A stretch of 64,000 nt of DNA, from positions 6,990,408 to 7,054,407 of the forward strand of contig CM021321.1 of the NCBI GenBank assembly GCA_010645155.1, read 5' to 3'. The position numbers were made by a program, and so were the translations under genes. This DNA is from Tigriopus japonicus. Its lineage: Eukaryota > Arthropoda > Copepoda > Harpacticoida > Harpacticidae. This document shows positions 1-11,043 of this stretch, one piece after another. A model generated the notes under the pieces. That model was not told the origin of the DNA. It searched no databases and saw only the letters and a program-made list of their open reading frames with translations. The first letter of the stretch is position 1, and the number at the start of each line of letters is the position of its first letter.

Positions 1-993
1 TGATGGTGAAAGTTGAAATTACATTTGCATTTCAAATTACACTTGCATTTCATTTTAACTGCATTATTATTTAATGTTTTTGTTTATTGTATATTCCCCT
101 CCAACACCAAGGAGGTGATTAAGGAGTATTGAGAGTCGAAAAAAGCGACCTCAAGTGGCATTTATAGCATAACCTGTAATGGAAAGTAGAGAAATTCCGA
201 AAATATGCCCTTCACTTTGCTAAGTTTGAATGCCTCAGCATTCAGCATTACAGCAAGTTGTTACTTATTGTATCAAGAAACAGTCTTAAATTTTGAGGAC
301 ATCAAGATTTTTGCCTCATTTTGAAGTTATTACACGTTTAAAACGTCAACTTCAGTTTCAAAATTAGTCACCCTCTACATACGAGGAAGGAGAAAAAAGG
401 GAAAAGGAGAGGGCAAGAGGGTCCGTCAACCAAATCAGAGCGACCAATTTCAAAACTTTAAAATGGAGTTGGGGAAGGTTTCAGACTTGTGGACTTTTAA
501 ACACCGTTGTGACAAACCAATGCAATTTTGGTGCATTACAAGAATACAGCATTTGAAGTTAGAATTAATGGCTCTAGAATGAAACAAAAAAGAAACACCA
601 AACACTGATAAAACTTGCATAAACAGCAAAAGAACTTACTACATAGACCGGGTCTTTTGGTACTGTGTACACTCCACGTTTTGAATCGCGAGACTCTATG
701 GGATCCATCATGGATTTTTTGTCATGCAACCCCTAAATAAAGTGTAGGTAGAAAAAAGCCAAGAGGGCAAGAAATTTTCTAACCCCTCGAATTCTCGATT
801 CCCATATTCCAAGGATTCACACAGTCCACGACTAAACCTGGCATCAATTCAAAATGACCAAAACCTTAATGAAGCTGTCCCCAACAAGACCACGAAACAG
901 AAATTGAAAGGATGTGAAAATTTGACAAATGCGACAACTACAAGATCGAAAATAAGGAACACTACTGAACAAAAACAATCAAACTAATTTCTT
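1..993. other. Intronic sequence, nothing recognised
   Basis: I see no coding exon, RNA gene or clear repeat in this stretch. If the terminal EF-hand exon further right belongs to a gene entering from the left, this is part of its long last intron. Confidence 0.4.
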
Positions 994-2545
994 GTGATGT
1001 CAAAGACACCTAAGCTCTTATATTTAAATGCAAGGAGCATTGTCAATAAGCTTGTGGAGTTCAAAGCCCTTGTTGCCTCTGAAAGTCCTGATATAATTAT
1101 GTTAAGTGAAACTTGGCTAAACCCATCTATTTCTGATGGGGAAGTAATTCTCTGTGGATATGACCTAATTTCCAGGAAAGACCGAAATGATACCCAAGGT
1201 GGAAGAGGAGGTGGTGTCGCTATTTGGATCAAAAGTAATATTTCATGTTCTTAAGTTCCGGTTATGCTCAACAACGTTTGTGGGGCTAACATTGGCCCAT
1301 TGAAAGTGTTTTGTGTCTATCTGTCACCAAACGCAACAAACGAGGAGAGAACGAACTTCAATGAATTCCTTCAAATGATGACGAGTGATCAGTTGGTGAT
1401 AGGTGATTTTAATCATCTCAATATTAACTGGTCCTCCGGTACAGGAAGATCCTCGAGGGACAATCAACTTTTAGATGCGTTAACGTCCAGACTCCTGATA
1501 CAAATGGTTGATTTCCCTACTCATCGAGATGGAAATCAATTGGACTTGGTACTGACGAATTGCTCTGAGTGCATCAAACATGTTATTCCACGCGAAGAAA
1601 TATCTCTTACAGACCATTTTGGGATGGAGACTGCACTGTCTATTTATTGCCAACGCTCAACAACTAAAGAGATCGTCCCCGTCATATCAAAAGGTGACTA
1701 CACATTTTTGTCAAACTTGCTAAATTCATACAACTGGTACTCTATTATGAGTTCTTGTCCAGTGGAAGACGCCTAGTTTCATTTGAAGAGAATTTTGATG
1801 ATGGGTACTTCAATGTACATGCCCCATCGACAACGACGGACTAATAACAGGCCCCCATGGTTATCACGTGGCCTCCTCCTTCTCATCCGAAAAAAAAAAT
1901 CTCGATTGTGGTTTAAATATAAAAGTACTGGACACGACCATTGTCACCAAGCTTACAAAAAGGTTAAAACCTCAGTTAAAGAGGCAGTGAAAGCCGTTAA
2001 ACTATCGGGTAAAGAAACACTATGTGAAATGAGAAATGAACGCGAGTTTTATGGCTATGTGAATTCAGTTAAGAAAGTCAAAACAAAGATTGGACCCATT
2101 TTTGATGCGAATGGCACCTCAAGCGATGGCGACCATCATATAGTGAGAATTCGCAGTGACCATTTGGATCAGTGTACACGGAAGTTGAAAATAACGGTGG
2201 AGAAAAAGAAAAAGAAGTTGTGAAACCAGATGGATCGCTGGGGCCTCGATTCAAACTATTCTCAATCAATCAGGTGCTACAAAAAATAAGATCCCTAAAA
2301 TCATCAATAAGTGATAACCAGATGACCTTTGTTCATCAATAATCAAGCGTTTGGGTCTCTCAATTGCAATACCATTGGCTATCTTATTCAATAGATCTCT
2401 CTAGACGGGTGTCCTTCCGCAGGAATGGCGTGAGGCCAATGTATGTCCGATATTTAAAGGTGGAGATTCTCGTAAAAGCGCAAATTTTCGACCGATTTCA
2501 CTAACATCGATCCCTAGCAAACTTATGGAGAGGAAAGATCAAATT
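994..2545 (+). pseudogene. Decayed non-LTR retrotransposon (LINE): endonuclease, linker and start of reverse transcriptase
   Basis: One reading frame from 994 to about 2160 encodes an APE-type endonuclease. Its motifs are LYLNARSI (Asn), LSETW (Glu), IGDFNHLNINW (Asp/Asn) and LTDHF (Asp-His). A basic linker follows, with RPPWLSRGLL. The frame is broken by in-frame stops at 1252-1254 (TAA) and 1774-1776 (TAG). It then shifts at about 2160-2215, where the alternative frame continues with SVYTEVENNGGEKEKEVV and FKLFSINQVLQKIRSLKSS. The N-terminal reverse-transcriptase block follows (LPQEWREANVCPIFKGGDS, FRPISLTSIPSKLME), with one more stop near 2401. Sequence similarity to the RT ends abruptly near 2545, so the palm domain with the catalytic aspartates is absent. 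The domain order is that of CR1/Jockey-type LINEs; the exact clade is not resolved. It is a dead 3'-truncated or interrupted copy sitting in an intron. Confidence 0.85.
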
Positions 2546-2660
2546 CTGAATTGCCGATTTTCTGGACTTGCCAGAAAGAAGTGTGAAAAATGTGAAAAAG
2601 GCGCTAGAGGGCATTGGTTATGATTACATAGCTGTAGGAGCGTCAAAGCAAAGACGGCTT
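2546..2660 (+). repeat. Third copy of the transposase N-terminal segment
   Basis: The + strand reads FLDLPERSVKNVKKALEGIG. This is nearly the same as the minus-strand reading FLDLAKRSVKNVKKTLETSG at about 3540-3625. The copy abuts the truncated LINE directly, so it marks either an insertion into the LINE or the breakpoint of a rearrangement. Confidence 0.6.
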
Positions 2661-3229
2661 GGGCTGATATAATATATCTAAAGACTCACAACCTTGCCAT
2701 GACATCTGTTGGTTGAAATTGTTAAAAGTGACTCTGTGCGCAGATATGCCTGAAGTATAGAAAGTGCATCTGCTTGTTCACTCTCGGCTCAATTTTTGTT
2801 GCAAGTCTGACCCTAATTCATAAACCAACAACTCAGTGGCGTTTCCTAGGGACCTCTAATCTCTGAACTAAATGAATCAGAAGAGTCGATTCTTTCTCAA
2901 ATGTCATTAAGTAATCTAGAAGAATCTCAACTCTTTCAAGCCAGACATCTCCAGTCGACCATTGTGAGCCCAACTCCGAGCAAAACAGAGAAGAAAGGAG
3001 CTGACCGGCAGCAACAGCCACATTAAAGCCAAAGTACGTAGAGAACAGAGGAGGGGAGAAAACCTGTTTTCCTCAATGGGAAGAAATTCTCAAATGCAAC
3101 GGGATAGTACATTTCATAACGGACTGCGCTCTTGGTGTCAACGACGACAACAACCATGAGTGACAAAGTTTGAATCCACTGGCAACAGATGCCACGGCAG
3201 TTGTGTGTATCTGGTCGCTTCGCGACTTA

Positions 3230-3444
3230 TATCTGTGGTCAAAGTCCAATCCCGTCGGAACGACGCTGGAAAAAGGCAAGAACTTGTTGAACAAGTTGAA
3301 CAATTTGTCGAGAATCACCCTGACAAGTCCTTAAGGGCCATTAGCCGAGATTTGAGTGTGTCTGAGGCCACTTTTCGGCGTTGTCTGCATGAGGACACAA
3401 TTGTGGCCTCAGGCACACTCAAGTCTTGGCTAATGGCCCTTTAG
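3230..3444 (+). pseudogene. Tc1/mariner-type transposase N-terminal helix-turn-helix fragment (+ copy)
   Basis: The reading frame includes VEQFVENHPDKSLRAISRDL followed by SVSEATFRRCLHEDT. That is the paired-like helix-turn-helix of Tc1/mariner-superfamily transposases, which binds the terminal inverted repeats. Only this N-terminal piece is present; there is no DDE catalytic domain. From about 3398 the sequence turns back on itself and becomes the inverted copy on the other strand, which creates an artificial end (TLKSWLMAL). Family assignment rests on the V-S-E-A-T-x-R-R recognition-helix pattern and is moderate. Confidence 0.6.
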
Positions 3445-3720
3445 GGCTGGTCAGGATGATTCTCGACAAATTGTTTAACTTGTTCAATGAATTCTTGGCT
3501 TTTAAAAGCGTCATTCCGATGGGATTGGACTTTCCTGTTTCCCACAGGTTCGTAGTCATAGCCACTGGTCTCTAGGGTCTTTTTTACATTTTTTACACTT
3601 CTTTTAGCCAAGTCCAGAAACTCGCCATTTTCAGAACTTGATCTTCCGGGGCGGATTGCCACTGGTATGGCGTGCAATTTCCATTCCTGCGGGAACGTCT
3701 CAGCATCTTTGGAACCCATT
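3398..3720 (-). pseudogene. Tc1/mariner-type transposase N-terminal fragment (inverted copy)
   Basis: The minus strand reads FPQEWKLHAIP, then FLDLAKRSVKNVKKTLETSG, YDYEPVGNRKVQSHRNDAF and FIEQVKQFVENHPDQP, followed by a stop. It is the mirror image of the + copy to its left. The arms, about 3230-3372 and 3398-3510, form a near head-to-head inverted repeat with about 25 bp between them. This copy extends farther upstream of the helix-turn-helix than the + copy does. It has no catalytic domain and is non-functional. Confidence 0.6.
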
Positions 3721-3891
3721 TATTCTTGCAATGATTAAGCAATGATAGAGGAAGACTCGTTACAAATTTCAGCACAATAGTTCCAACAGCTAACGAGTGA
3801 TGTCATTTCAAATACGCGGCAAAAACGTTAGACGCACCCTGTATGTCTTGAGTGGATCGCAATAATAATAATGATTTATGCACCTGCAAAG

Positions 3892-4016
3892 GAAGGGAGT
3901 AATGGCCAAAATCCGGCGGAGGGAGTTTCATTTTATTGGCGACCCGAGGGCGTCAGCCCGAGGGGCGTCAATTAAAATGAAACGAGTGATGTCGGATCTT
4001 GACCATTCCTCCCTTC
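3892..4016. mobile_element. 125-bp palindromic foldback MITE
   Basis: The element opens with gaagggagtaatggccaaaa and closes with ttgaccattcctcccttc. The two halves pair over almost the whole length, with the turn near 3957-3962 in a gc-rich core (gacccgagggcgtcagcccg). It has no coding capacity, and I could not fix a target-site duplication. Confidence 0.65.
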
Positions 4017-4939
4017 ATTTGTGGGTGCATATTGTATTTTGTTGACCAACTTATCCTTTTTGGGACTTCCGTTACAATTTTTCAACCCTGAAAATCAGTT
4101 CAACCACGGACATCCGTACTATCCAACTAGCATGCTTTGCTTACTCAATACCGGTATTAGGAGCAAGCTCCGTTCACCTCAAGTAGGTTTGTTGGCTACG
4201 CAGTGCCATGGTATAAAAGCCCACCACGACTTCTTCAGCGGATCATTTCCCGTCAATGAGACGGGGGCTTCAGACTTGCAAGTAATTGTGCGTCTGAGAT
4301 GTATTTGTAAAGGCATGATGCATTCATAGGGCAAAAAAGTGATTGGTAGGGTAATAAAATGAGCTGTAGGGTAATAAAGTAAGTTGTAGGTGAATAATAT
4401 TTTGGACCTGACCTCTTTGGGCTTGGAGGAAGTCTCATAAAAGGAGAAGGCGGTCAATAAATAGTATTTATCATGCTTATGATCTTTGCTTTTACTTTTT
4501 ACCCTTTCAGTGCCCCCTAATTAATATATTTCTTCCATGGTTTGGGACGGGGATTGGATGGCGTTTCTTGTTTCTTAATGGCTTATTAGAAAGTAGATTT
4601 TTACAATTTTCACAAATGAAGTGGTAGGGATGCAGGCCCTTGAGTTTATAAAATGGGAGATACACTTTGTACTTGCTGAGTTTTGAACCCCCTACTTATT
4701 GGGGAAAAAGAGGTGTGGTTTACTCCCTTTCAGGGGTACATAGTTCTACCAGACAAGTTACGCTGTCTTCCTCACTCCATTTACATTGTCCCATTCTCTC
4801 TTTCATATCGATGCTCTGACTAATACACCAGTAGGTGTCAAAGAATGCCGTTAAATGTAAAACAATAAAAATCAAATGCAGAGCTCTAGTGCGTACACCG
4901 TGATGAGAAGTGTTCAACAACAAAATATTTTTCTTGCAG
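4017..4939. other. Intron end before the terminal EF-hand exon
   Basis: No coding signal or repeat is recognised, apart from a short run of gtagggtaataaa-like sequence near 4345-4385. The stretch ends in a good splice acceptor (pyrimidine-rich ttttcttgcag, AG at 4938-4939). Confidence 0.45.
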
Positions 4940-5077
4940 GATTATGATACGAACGACCTTATCGACTTTGAGGATACAATCATGAAAGGCTGCGACTTCA
5001 ATCGTGACGGCAAGATTTCCAAAAAGGAGCTCACCATGATCTTGCTTGCTTTATCAAAGCAAGCAGGAGAGGATTAA
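4940..5077 (+). CDS. Terminal coding exon of an EF-hand calcium-binding protein (calbindin-32-like)
   Basis: The exon follows a clear acceptor (ttcttgcag) and encodes 45 residues ending in TAA. It contains one canonical EF-hand loop, DFNRDGKISKKEL, with D1, N3, D5, G6, I8 and E12 all present. The helix before it is LIDFEDTIMKGC and the one after it is TMILLALSKQAGED. A C-terminal EF-hand with the K-K-E-L-T-M-x-L ending resembles the calbindin/calretinin family of six-EF-hand cytosolic Ca2+ buffers, so calbindin-32-like is the most likely identity. Other multi-EF-hand proteins cannot be excluded from one exon. The exon starts at phase 0. All upstream exons lie outside the window, so the last intron is at least 4.9 kb. 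No canonical AATAAA is seen within about 1.4 kb downstream. Confidence 0.75.
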   Translation, partial: DYDTNDLIDFEDTIMKGCDFNRDGKISKKELTMILLALSKQAGED

Positions 5078-5429
5078 ATTGTGGCAATTGGAGAATTTTT
5101 GGCAATGGAAGGAAAATGAAGAAAACGGTTCAAAAAATGCTTGTTAAACGAAAGAAGGCTTTGCATTCCTTTTTCTTTTGAAATAACGTGTTCCATTGTG
5201 TTAAGCCACGGAGATCTAAAGCTCAGGAGTGGACTTGGGCAAAGCTAGGCCACTTTTTCTTCTACTTGTTATTCTTCGTAAGAAGACTTAATACCAAAGT
5301 TGATACATTGTTGCTCTTTTGATCCACCAGGGAATATTTTTTTTTCTTAGCGATTGTCTCCAATATTGTAATTTTTTTACGACAGAAATTGTAACATCAA
5401 TTCTCCGCTTTTCCTCGATTTTTTAAACA

Positions 5430-6522
5430 CAGTCGAATCTCCTTTTAAGCAACTTTTCTGTCAGCGGCAAAATGTTGCTTATCTCGAGATTTTTCTTATA
5501 TTGAGAATCAAGAAACGATAAAAAAAATACAGGAAACTACTAGAGTTTACATGAGTTTTACTACTGGAGTTTACCTCACTTTTATATAAGCTTATATGCT
5601 TACTTTTATTAAAACAAAATCTGCCAATGACTTAAAAATTTACCTTTAAAAAATAGTCATTAAAACAAACAAATTGACATTACAAGTGCATGCATTTATA
5701 TCTCTATTGCAAAGCTCAAGAACTTGTTTCAATCTCAGTTTGATAGAAAAAAATGAAAGAAAAAAGCAATGGCATCAATGACATTTTGACATCATGATTG
5801 GTAAATTATCTAACTTATACAGGGACAAACAACTTTTCAAAATCAAAAAATTTTAGCCTTCCATGCTTTCATAATGATGAAGTTTTTTTGCTATTCTTTT
5901 GGAATATCTCAACTGCAAATCTTCTATTCTTAGTTTGACCTGAAATTGCCTCAAATTTGAGAGACTTTCTTGGGTTGATTATTTTTCACTAGGTTTTGCT
6001 TTGGCAAACACAGAAATTTGTTTCACTCTCAGTCATTGCATACTTGTTGGTGAAACTAATATTTCCTTATATTATTTTTTATAATTGTCGATTGATATTT
6101 TTTAAACTTAATGTCTTTAAAATAGTTCTTGTTGAGTGGTATTTTGGACACTATTTCGTGATTTTAGGGTTTAAAATGCAATTTTTCGTTTCCTTGACTC
6201 GAACTGTAAAAGCGCAAGTTTTTTGTCAAAAATTGCAAGGCACGAGAGCCCAAAAAAGTGCGCAAAGGGGACCCTAAAGCGCAAGATATGGTAGCACTTC
6301 ATCGATCCTTTTAGAAATGGTTTAGTTTAGTTTTGTTTTATTTTGTTTTGTGACCAATTTAGGGCCAAAATTTTGAGAATGTTTCTTATATCGAGATTGA
6401 GGGAAAATGGAAAATTTCTTATATCGAGAATTCTTATGTAGTAAAATTTTGGTCAGCGCTGAAAAATTGCTTATATCGCGAAAATTGCTTAAACTGAGAT
6501 TTCTAATATCGAGATTCGACTG
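5430..6522. mobile_element. Non-autonomous pogo/Tigger-like DNA transposon, about 1.09 kb
   Basis: The left end reads cagtcgaatctccttttaag and the right end closes with atatcgagattcgactg, giving an inverted CAGTCGAATCTC terminus. Both subterminal regions contain degenerate repeats of ttgcttatatcgagatt-like sequence in opposite orientation. The right end is followed by TA. These termini and the TA are typical of pogo/Tigger elements (Tc1-mariner superfamily). The interior (about 5560-6340) is AT-rich and encodes no recognisable transposase, so the copy would need a transposase supplied elsewhere. Confidence 0.7.
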
Positions 6523-6822
6523 TATTTCAGCTGTTTCATTAAAAAAATAAATATTTCTTCGGATGTTTAAGTCAGAAAAAAAATATTTCGGACGAAATTA
6601 ACCTTGATCAAAATTTCAGCTGATTCCACAAAATAAGCGCCTCTTGCGGTCGTATTGAGACATAGTTCCCAGCTAGAGAGTGGTTTTTAATGCCACTTTT
6701 GGCAAAACTTTGGAGAAATAGGTTTATCCTTAGATGCTTACATTTCTTTGCAATGGCATTTTGTTATCAAAATCGTACATTTCGGAAAAATGTTGATTTC
6801 AAGAAAATCTTGAACGGTTTTC
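6523..6822. other. Spacer, nothing recognised
   Basis: About 300 bp between the pogo-like element and the truncated Tc1-type transposase. No gene or repeat is recognised. Confidence 0.4.
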
Positions 6823-7692
6823 AGGGGAATTGGCAGGCCACACCTCCTTTGGCCAAAACCCAGGAAGGTGTTCCTGGCACCAGTTTTGGGCCATCATTGC
6901 TCGATGACATGGGGCACCATCTTGCTGGAATATTGCCAATGACATCTCTGGCACCATTCTCCATTCCAAAGGATGTCCTGTCACAGCCGTTCGTTGAAAG
7001 GCAGCGTGACATGGGCCAGCCAGGATCCTCTCCACATAGTACTTGGCCATCACCCTTTCTTTTTTTTCCAAGAAGTGCAACTGGGACAAGGCCTGAGCTG
7101 ACATCATCCCCCAGACCATGACTGACTCAGGGTGCTTAACGGTTTGGTGGGGTGGAACTTGGCTGCTGGAGTGAGCCCATACTCGATCAATTTGAGCATT
7201 TGATGGCTGGAATAGATGAATGGGGCATTCGTCGGAGAAGCAGATCCTCTTCCAGTCATCGGCTGTCCATGATTTCCTTGCCTTGCAGAAGGCAAGCCTG
7301 GCCTTGCGTTGGGCCTCTGTTCTCTTGGGTCTTTTCGGCCTCCGGTATGACTTGAGGCCAAGTTTGTCCTTCATGTACCGATGGACTGCTGACTTGGAGG
7401 TCTTGTGCCCGTAGTGGCTGAGTTTGGAGGCCAAGTTTGCAGTTGATCAGTACCTCTTCTCTTCGGATTTGGCAAGTACAATCTTTGCCGTCCGTGAGAT
7501 GTTGGAAGGGCGCCCTGATCAAGGTCGGTCTTGGAGGCCGTGTCCCTTCTCGGCCTTCTTTTTCCAAAGGAAAACAGTGTTGGGAGACACGGAGAGACCC
7601 TTGGCAACTTCTCTGATGGAAGTTCCAGCTTCAAGCACCCCAAGTCCTCGGGCACGAAGCTCCAAACGGTCACTATGTTGATTTCTAGACAT
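6823..7692 (-). pseudogene. Tc1-like transposase pseudogene (DDE superfamily), C-terminally truncated
   Basis: Reading from ATG at 7692, the protein begins MSRNQHSDRLELRARGLGV. It continues with a helix-turn-helix (SIREVAKGLSVSPNTVFLWK) and then the catalytic core. That core has W-x-x-I-C-F-S-D-E (first Asp), VMVWGMMSAQ and FQQDGAPCHRA (second Asp). It ends at ANSPENR, just where the third acidic residue (NSPDLNP(I/L)E in relatives) should follow. Two in-frame TGA stops lie at 7519-7521 and 7447-7449. Both sit where an Arg codon CGA is plausible, consistent with C-to-T decay at CpG. Similarity stops at about 6823, so the 3' end of the gene and the left terminal repeat are lost. The copy is inactive. 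Confidence 0.88.
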
Positions 7693-7827
7693 TGCAAATC
7701 AGTCAAAGTCCATTGCTTTTGGTTGAGTAGATTTGCTTCTCTTTTGGCCTCGAAAATCAATGTCAACAGAAATTCGGAACCGGCTTGAACCGGTTGAGAA
7801 CTTTTTATGATGTTTATTTTTGCCGCT

Positions 7828-7897
7828 CTTCAGGGTTGCTCAGTCAGAATGAATTTGGCCAAAAAGTAGGTGTAACTAAAACTTTCGGGACGTACTG
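7828..7897. repeat. Right terminal inverted repeat of the Tc1-like element
   Basis: The stretch ends ctttcgggacgtactg followed by TA. Read inwards it is cagtacgtcccgaaagtttt, a typical Tc1-type terminus next to its TA target. It lies about 130 bp upstream of the transposase start, as expected. The matching left end was not found. Confidence 0.65.
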
Positions 7898-7979
7898 TAT
7901 ATATGACATGTCAAACAGTTAAAAACGTTACAATACATGAACACATTGTTATATCACAGTGAGTTGACTAGACTCTGTT

Positions 7980-10900
7980 TCAGTGCACGTGAAAGAAATG
8001 AAGCGGATATTGACAGACAGAACAGATGCAGCTGGGTAGAGGTAAATGATGAAAATCTTGGTTATTGCAGTAGAGAGGGTGGGTCAGATTGAACAAATCC
8101 TTCGTCAGTTCCCGTCGTTGATGGAGTTGGGCAGGAAGCCGGACGAAGGTGCGTGACCGCCAATATTCCGAAGGGATATCTGGCCAAGGACAATAGGGTG
8201 TTGTCAAGTCCTTGACCGGGAACGACAACTTGTGTCCGGACATCGCCCCCGGAAAGGTCAGGTTCCTAACACTGTTGGACACTTACCTTGCCAGCCCGGT
8301 GGTGAAGGGCTTGGTCTCGCATGTGAAATGCGTCCATGCATTATTGGCATATTGGGGCACGCAGAGGTATCTTTCGAGGAATTTGGTGTAGGTGGCATCG
8401 GCGGATTTGAGGGCGGATTGGGCGGAGTTTGGAAGCCAAAGGTGAAGGCCGTAGAGGAAGATGGGGGTGATGTAGGTCCGGAAGAGTTGAAGAACTATTG
8501 GCAGAGAAAGATTCTTGATAGGCAGTCTATTGTATATGTATCCGATCCTGGCCCGGGCCTTGGTTATTGCGATGTTGAGGTGCTTTGTGAAGGAGAGTTG
8601 GGTTGTGAAGGTGAAACCGACATAGTTAAAAAACTTGACGATTTCAATCGGACTATTGTTGAAGTGGAGGGATGTGGGAGGCAGACGACCTTTATGGAAA
8701 ACCATGGCCTTCGTCTTGATGGTGTTGACTTGAAGGCCGTTCTCTTGGCAATAACCGTGGAGAGCATTGACGGCATTTTGCAATTCCACGGCCGAGTCAG
8801 CCAAGAGAACCAGATCGTCTGCATTTTGCAAATATTGTATTCTTTTGCGGTTAATGGAGGGGCCTTGGTGAGTAAGAACTTCTGGCAGGTCGGTTACATA
8901 AAGGTTGAAAAGGATTGGCGACAGTGGATCCCCCTGCGGAAGGCCGATGGATGTGAAGTAGCAGGGGGATAGGTCCTCACCAGAACGAATGGAGCATTTG
9001 AGTCCTGCATAGATGTTGGCAAGCAGGACACATATTGAATGCGGAATTCCCCACAGTTGGAGTTTGAGAAATAACCGCGTTCGGTCCAACCTGTCAAATG
9101 CTTTGGAGAAATCCACAAAGCATCCGTAAACTCTCCTCTTAGTGCTGATGTTTTGGTGCACGATTTCATAGAGGAGAGTGGCTGCCGAGGTGGTTGAGCG
9201 GCTTCTCCATAAACCGAATTGGAACTCAGGAAGGAGATTCCAATTTTCGGCCAATCTGGAGAAGCGGGCAGCTAACAGGGTGGACATCATCTTCAAGAAG
9301 GGGTTTTCCAAGGCAATGGTCCGATGATTGTCTGGAATGTCCTTGGGCCCCTTCTTATGGATGAAGATGATGGCTGACTGGTGGGAAGAAAGATGATTGG
9401 AGGGCGTTGCTGAATAGTTCTTGTAGGAGTGGTTGGATTTGGGTCCGGAGAAGTGAAAGTTGGAAGGGAGAAACCCCTGATGTTGACGGGGCTTTGCTAT
9501 TCATCTTCTTGAAGGCTACGTCCATCTCGGCTTCCGTGAAGGGCTGCAAAAGGGGATGGTGTTCTTCCAAGCAGCCCTGGACCTCCTCCACCACTGTTTC
9601 TGATGGCGATGAAAACAGTTCTTGGCAGTGGAGGAGGAATTTGCTCACCGGGATTTCCGAGTTGGCAGCGGGCTTTTTAGCACGTTTGTACAAGCCCGCC
9701 GTCCTGGACAAAGCTGATGAAGAGAGTAGGTTCTCCACTTCCATTCTTTGGTGGGCCGACTCGGCGCTCCTCAGAGACTTGTGATATGCCATCCTTGAGA
9801 TTGCATATTGCTCCCAAGTCTCTGGTGTTTGGCTCGTCTTGGCATTTCGCTATTTTTGGAGCATTTAACCCTTCAGTTCTCAATGCTATGAGCTGAACCA
9901 AGGGGTCTTGGGTCCTCTTCTCCTCGCCTGAACTGAAGAGGACACTTGGAATGCTTGCGAAATGCCTTGGGCCACTGCAATTGAATTGTAGTCCTTCCGG
10001 GTGTCGATGGATAACTGCAGGGCCTCAAGTTGAGCCGCGCACTCCTGCACATTGACCACGCACCTCCCCTTTCGATTCACGCCCAGATGATGGAAGTTTC
10101 TGGGCATTTTGAAGGTGACTGATATGGGTAGATGATCAGAAACGGGCAGTTGATGAACATAACTGGCCAGGGATGGAAGATTTTCTGATATGAAGATGTG
10201 GTCAAGCACGGAGGCGCCCCGGGAGTAGGTGTGTGCTGGGACTCCCGGGTCGGAGCGCAGAGTGATTCTCCATTGACTCAGAATCTTGGCGAGTTCGGAG
10301 AATTCACTCGAGTCGGGATGGATGTTGAAGTCACCACCAATGATGACTTTCTCCGAGTCCTTCACCTTCTGCAGGATGGATATGAGGTCCGAGACAAGGT
10401 CATCATAGTCCGTGGTTGGCTGATAATAGACGCCAATGATGGTAAAGCCTTGGGCATCCACGGCTATGTGATGAGGAGAGGACGAGAGCAGGGTGGGCTC
10501 AAAGCGTTTGGTAATGTAGAGCTCCAACCCTCCGCTAGGCCTGCCACGCCCAGCGGGCTTTCTGGCATGCACCACAAAGCTCTGCTTTCCAGCAAAGCAG
10601 CTCTCGTGTTTCTCCTCGGTGACCCAGGTCTCGGATAGGAAGGTGAAGGCGTGTCCTCGGATCTTGTTGAGACACTGTCCCGCTCCAGCCACTCTCAGCA
10701 TGTTCGCCCGTCCATGACAGTTGAGGAAAAGGGCCGACACCGGTTGATTCCCTCCTCTCCGCTGTTTCCGCCGCCGCCGATGATTCCTCGCGATACCGAG
10801 TTGTTCAATCTGACCTAGAAGAGATGAGTTGATACGGGATTGAGGGGGAAAGGGAAAGGAAGATTGGGAAGATGAGGGGGAGAAAAAGGGCGTTGAAGGT

Positions 10901-11043
10901 TTGAGGGCTACTAGCTCACGTCTTGAATAAGACGTGGCCGAGGGATTATGGAAAGAGGAAGGATTGGAAGGGGAAGGAGTGCACTGAATGGGAGTTATCA
11001 CAGGTTCATTAGGGGCCACGGCCAAACGTGGGCGTGGCCCCAC
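7980..11043 (-). pseudogene. Nearly full-length LINE retrotransposon: endonuclease, reverse transcriptase, C-terminal Cys/His region
   Basis: Reading down from 11043, a Pro/Ser-rich N-terminus leads into an APE endonuclease with LFLNCHGR, FLSETWV, IIGGDFNIHPDS, VLDHIFIS and VSDHLPISVTF. A linker follows at 9792-9375. The reverse transcriptase then shows IFIHKKGPKDIPDNHRTIAL, motif A FVDFSKAFD, motif B GLPQGDPLSPILFNLYV and motif C as NADD. The protein ends with a Cys/His-rich tail (CICSVCQYPLHFFHVH). It would be roughly 1020 residues. It is disabled by a TAG at 9886-9888, a frameshift near 9375 between linker and RT, and a TAA at 8283-8285. Motif C has Asn where Tyr/Phe is usual. The clade (RTE, Jockey or related) is not resolved. 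With so few lesions the insertion looks fairly young. Confidence 0.88.

Noticed and set aside
8232..8972. 246-codon open frame on the + strand
   Set aside because: It is antisense to the reverse-transcriptase domain of the minus-strand LINE and has no domain of its own.
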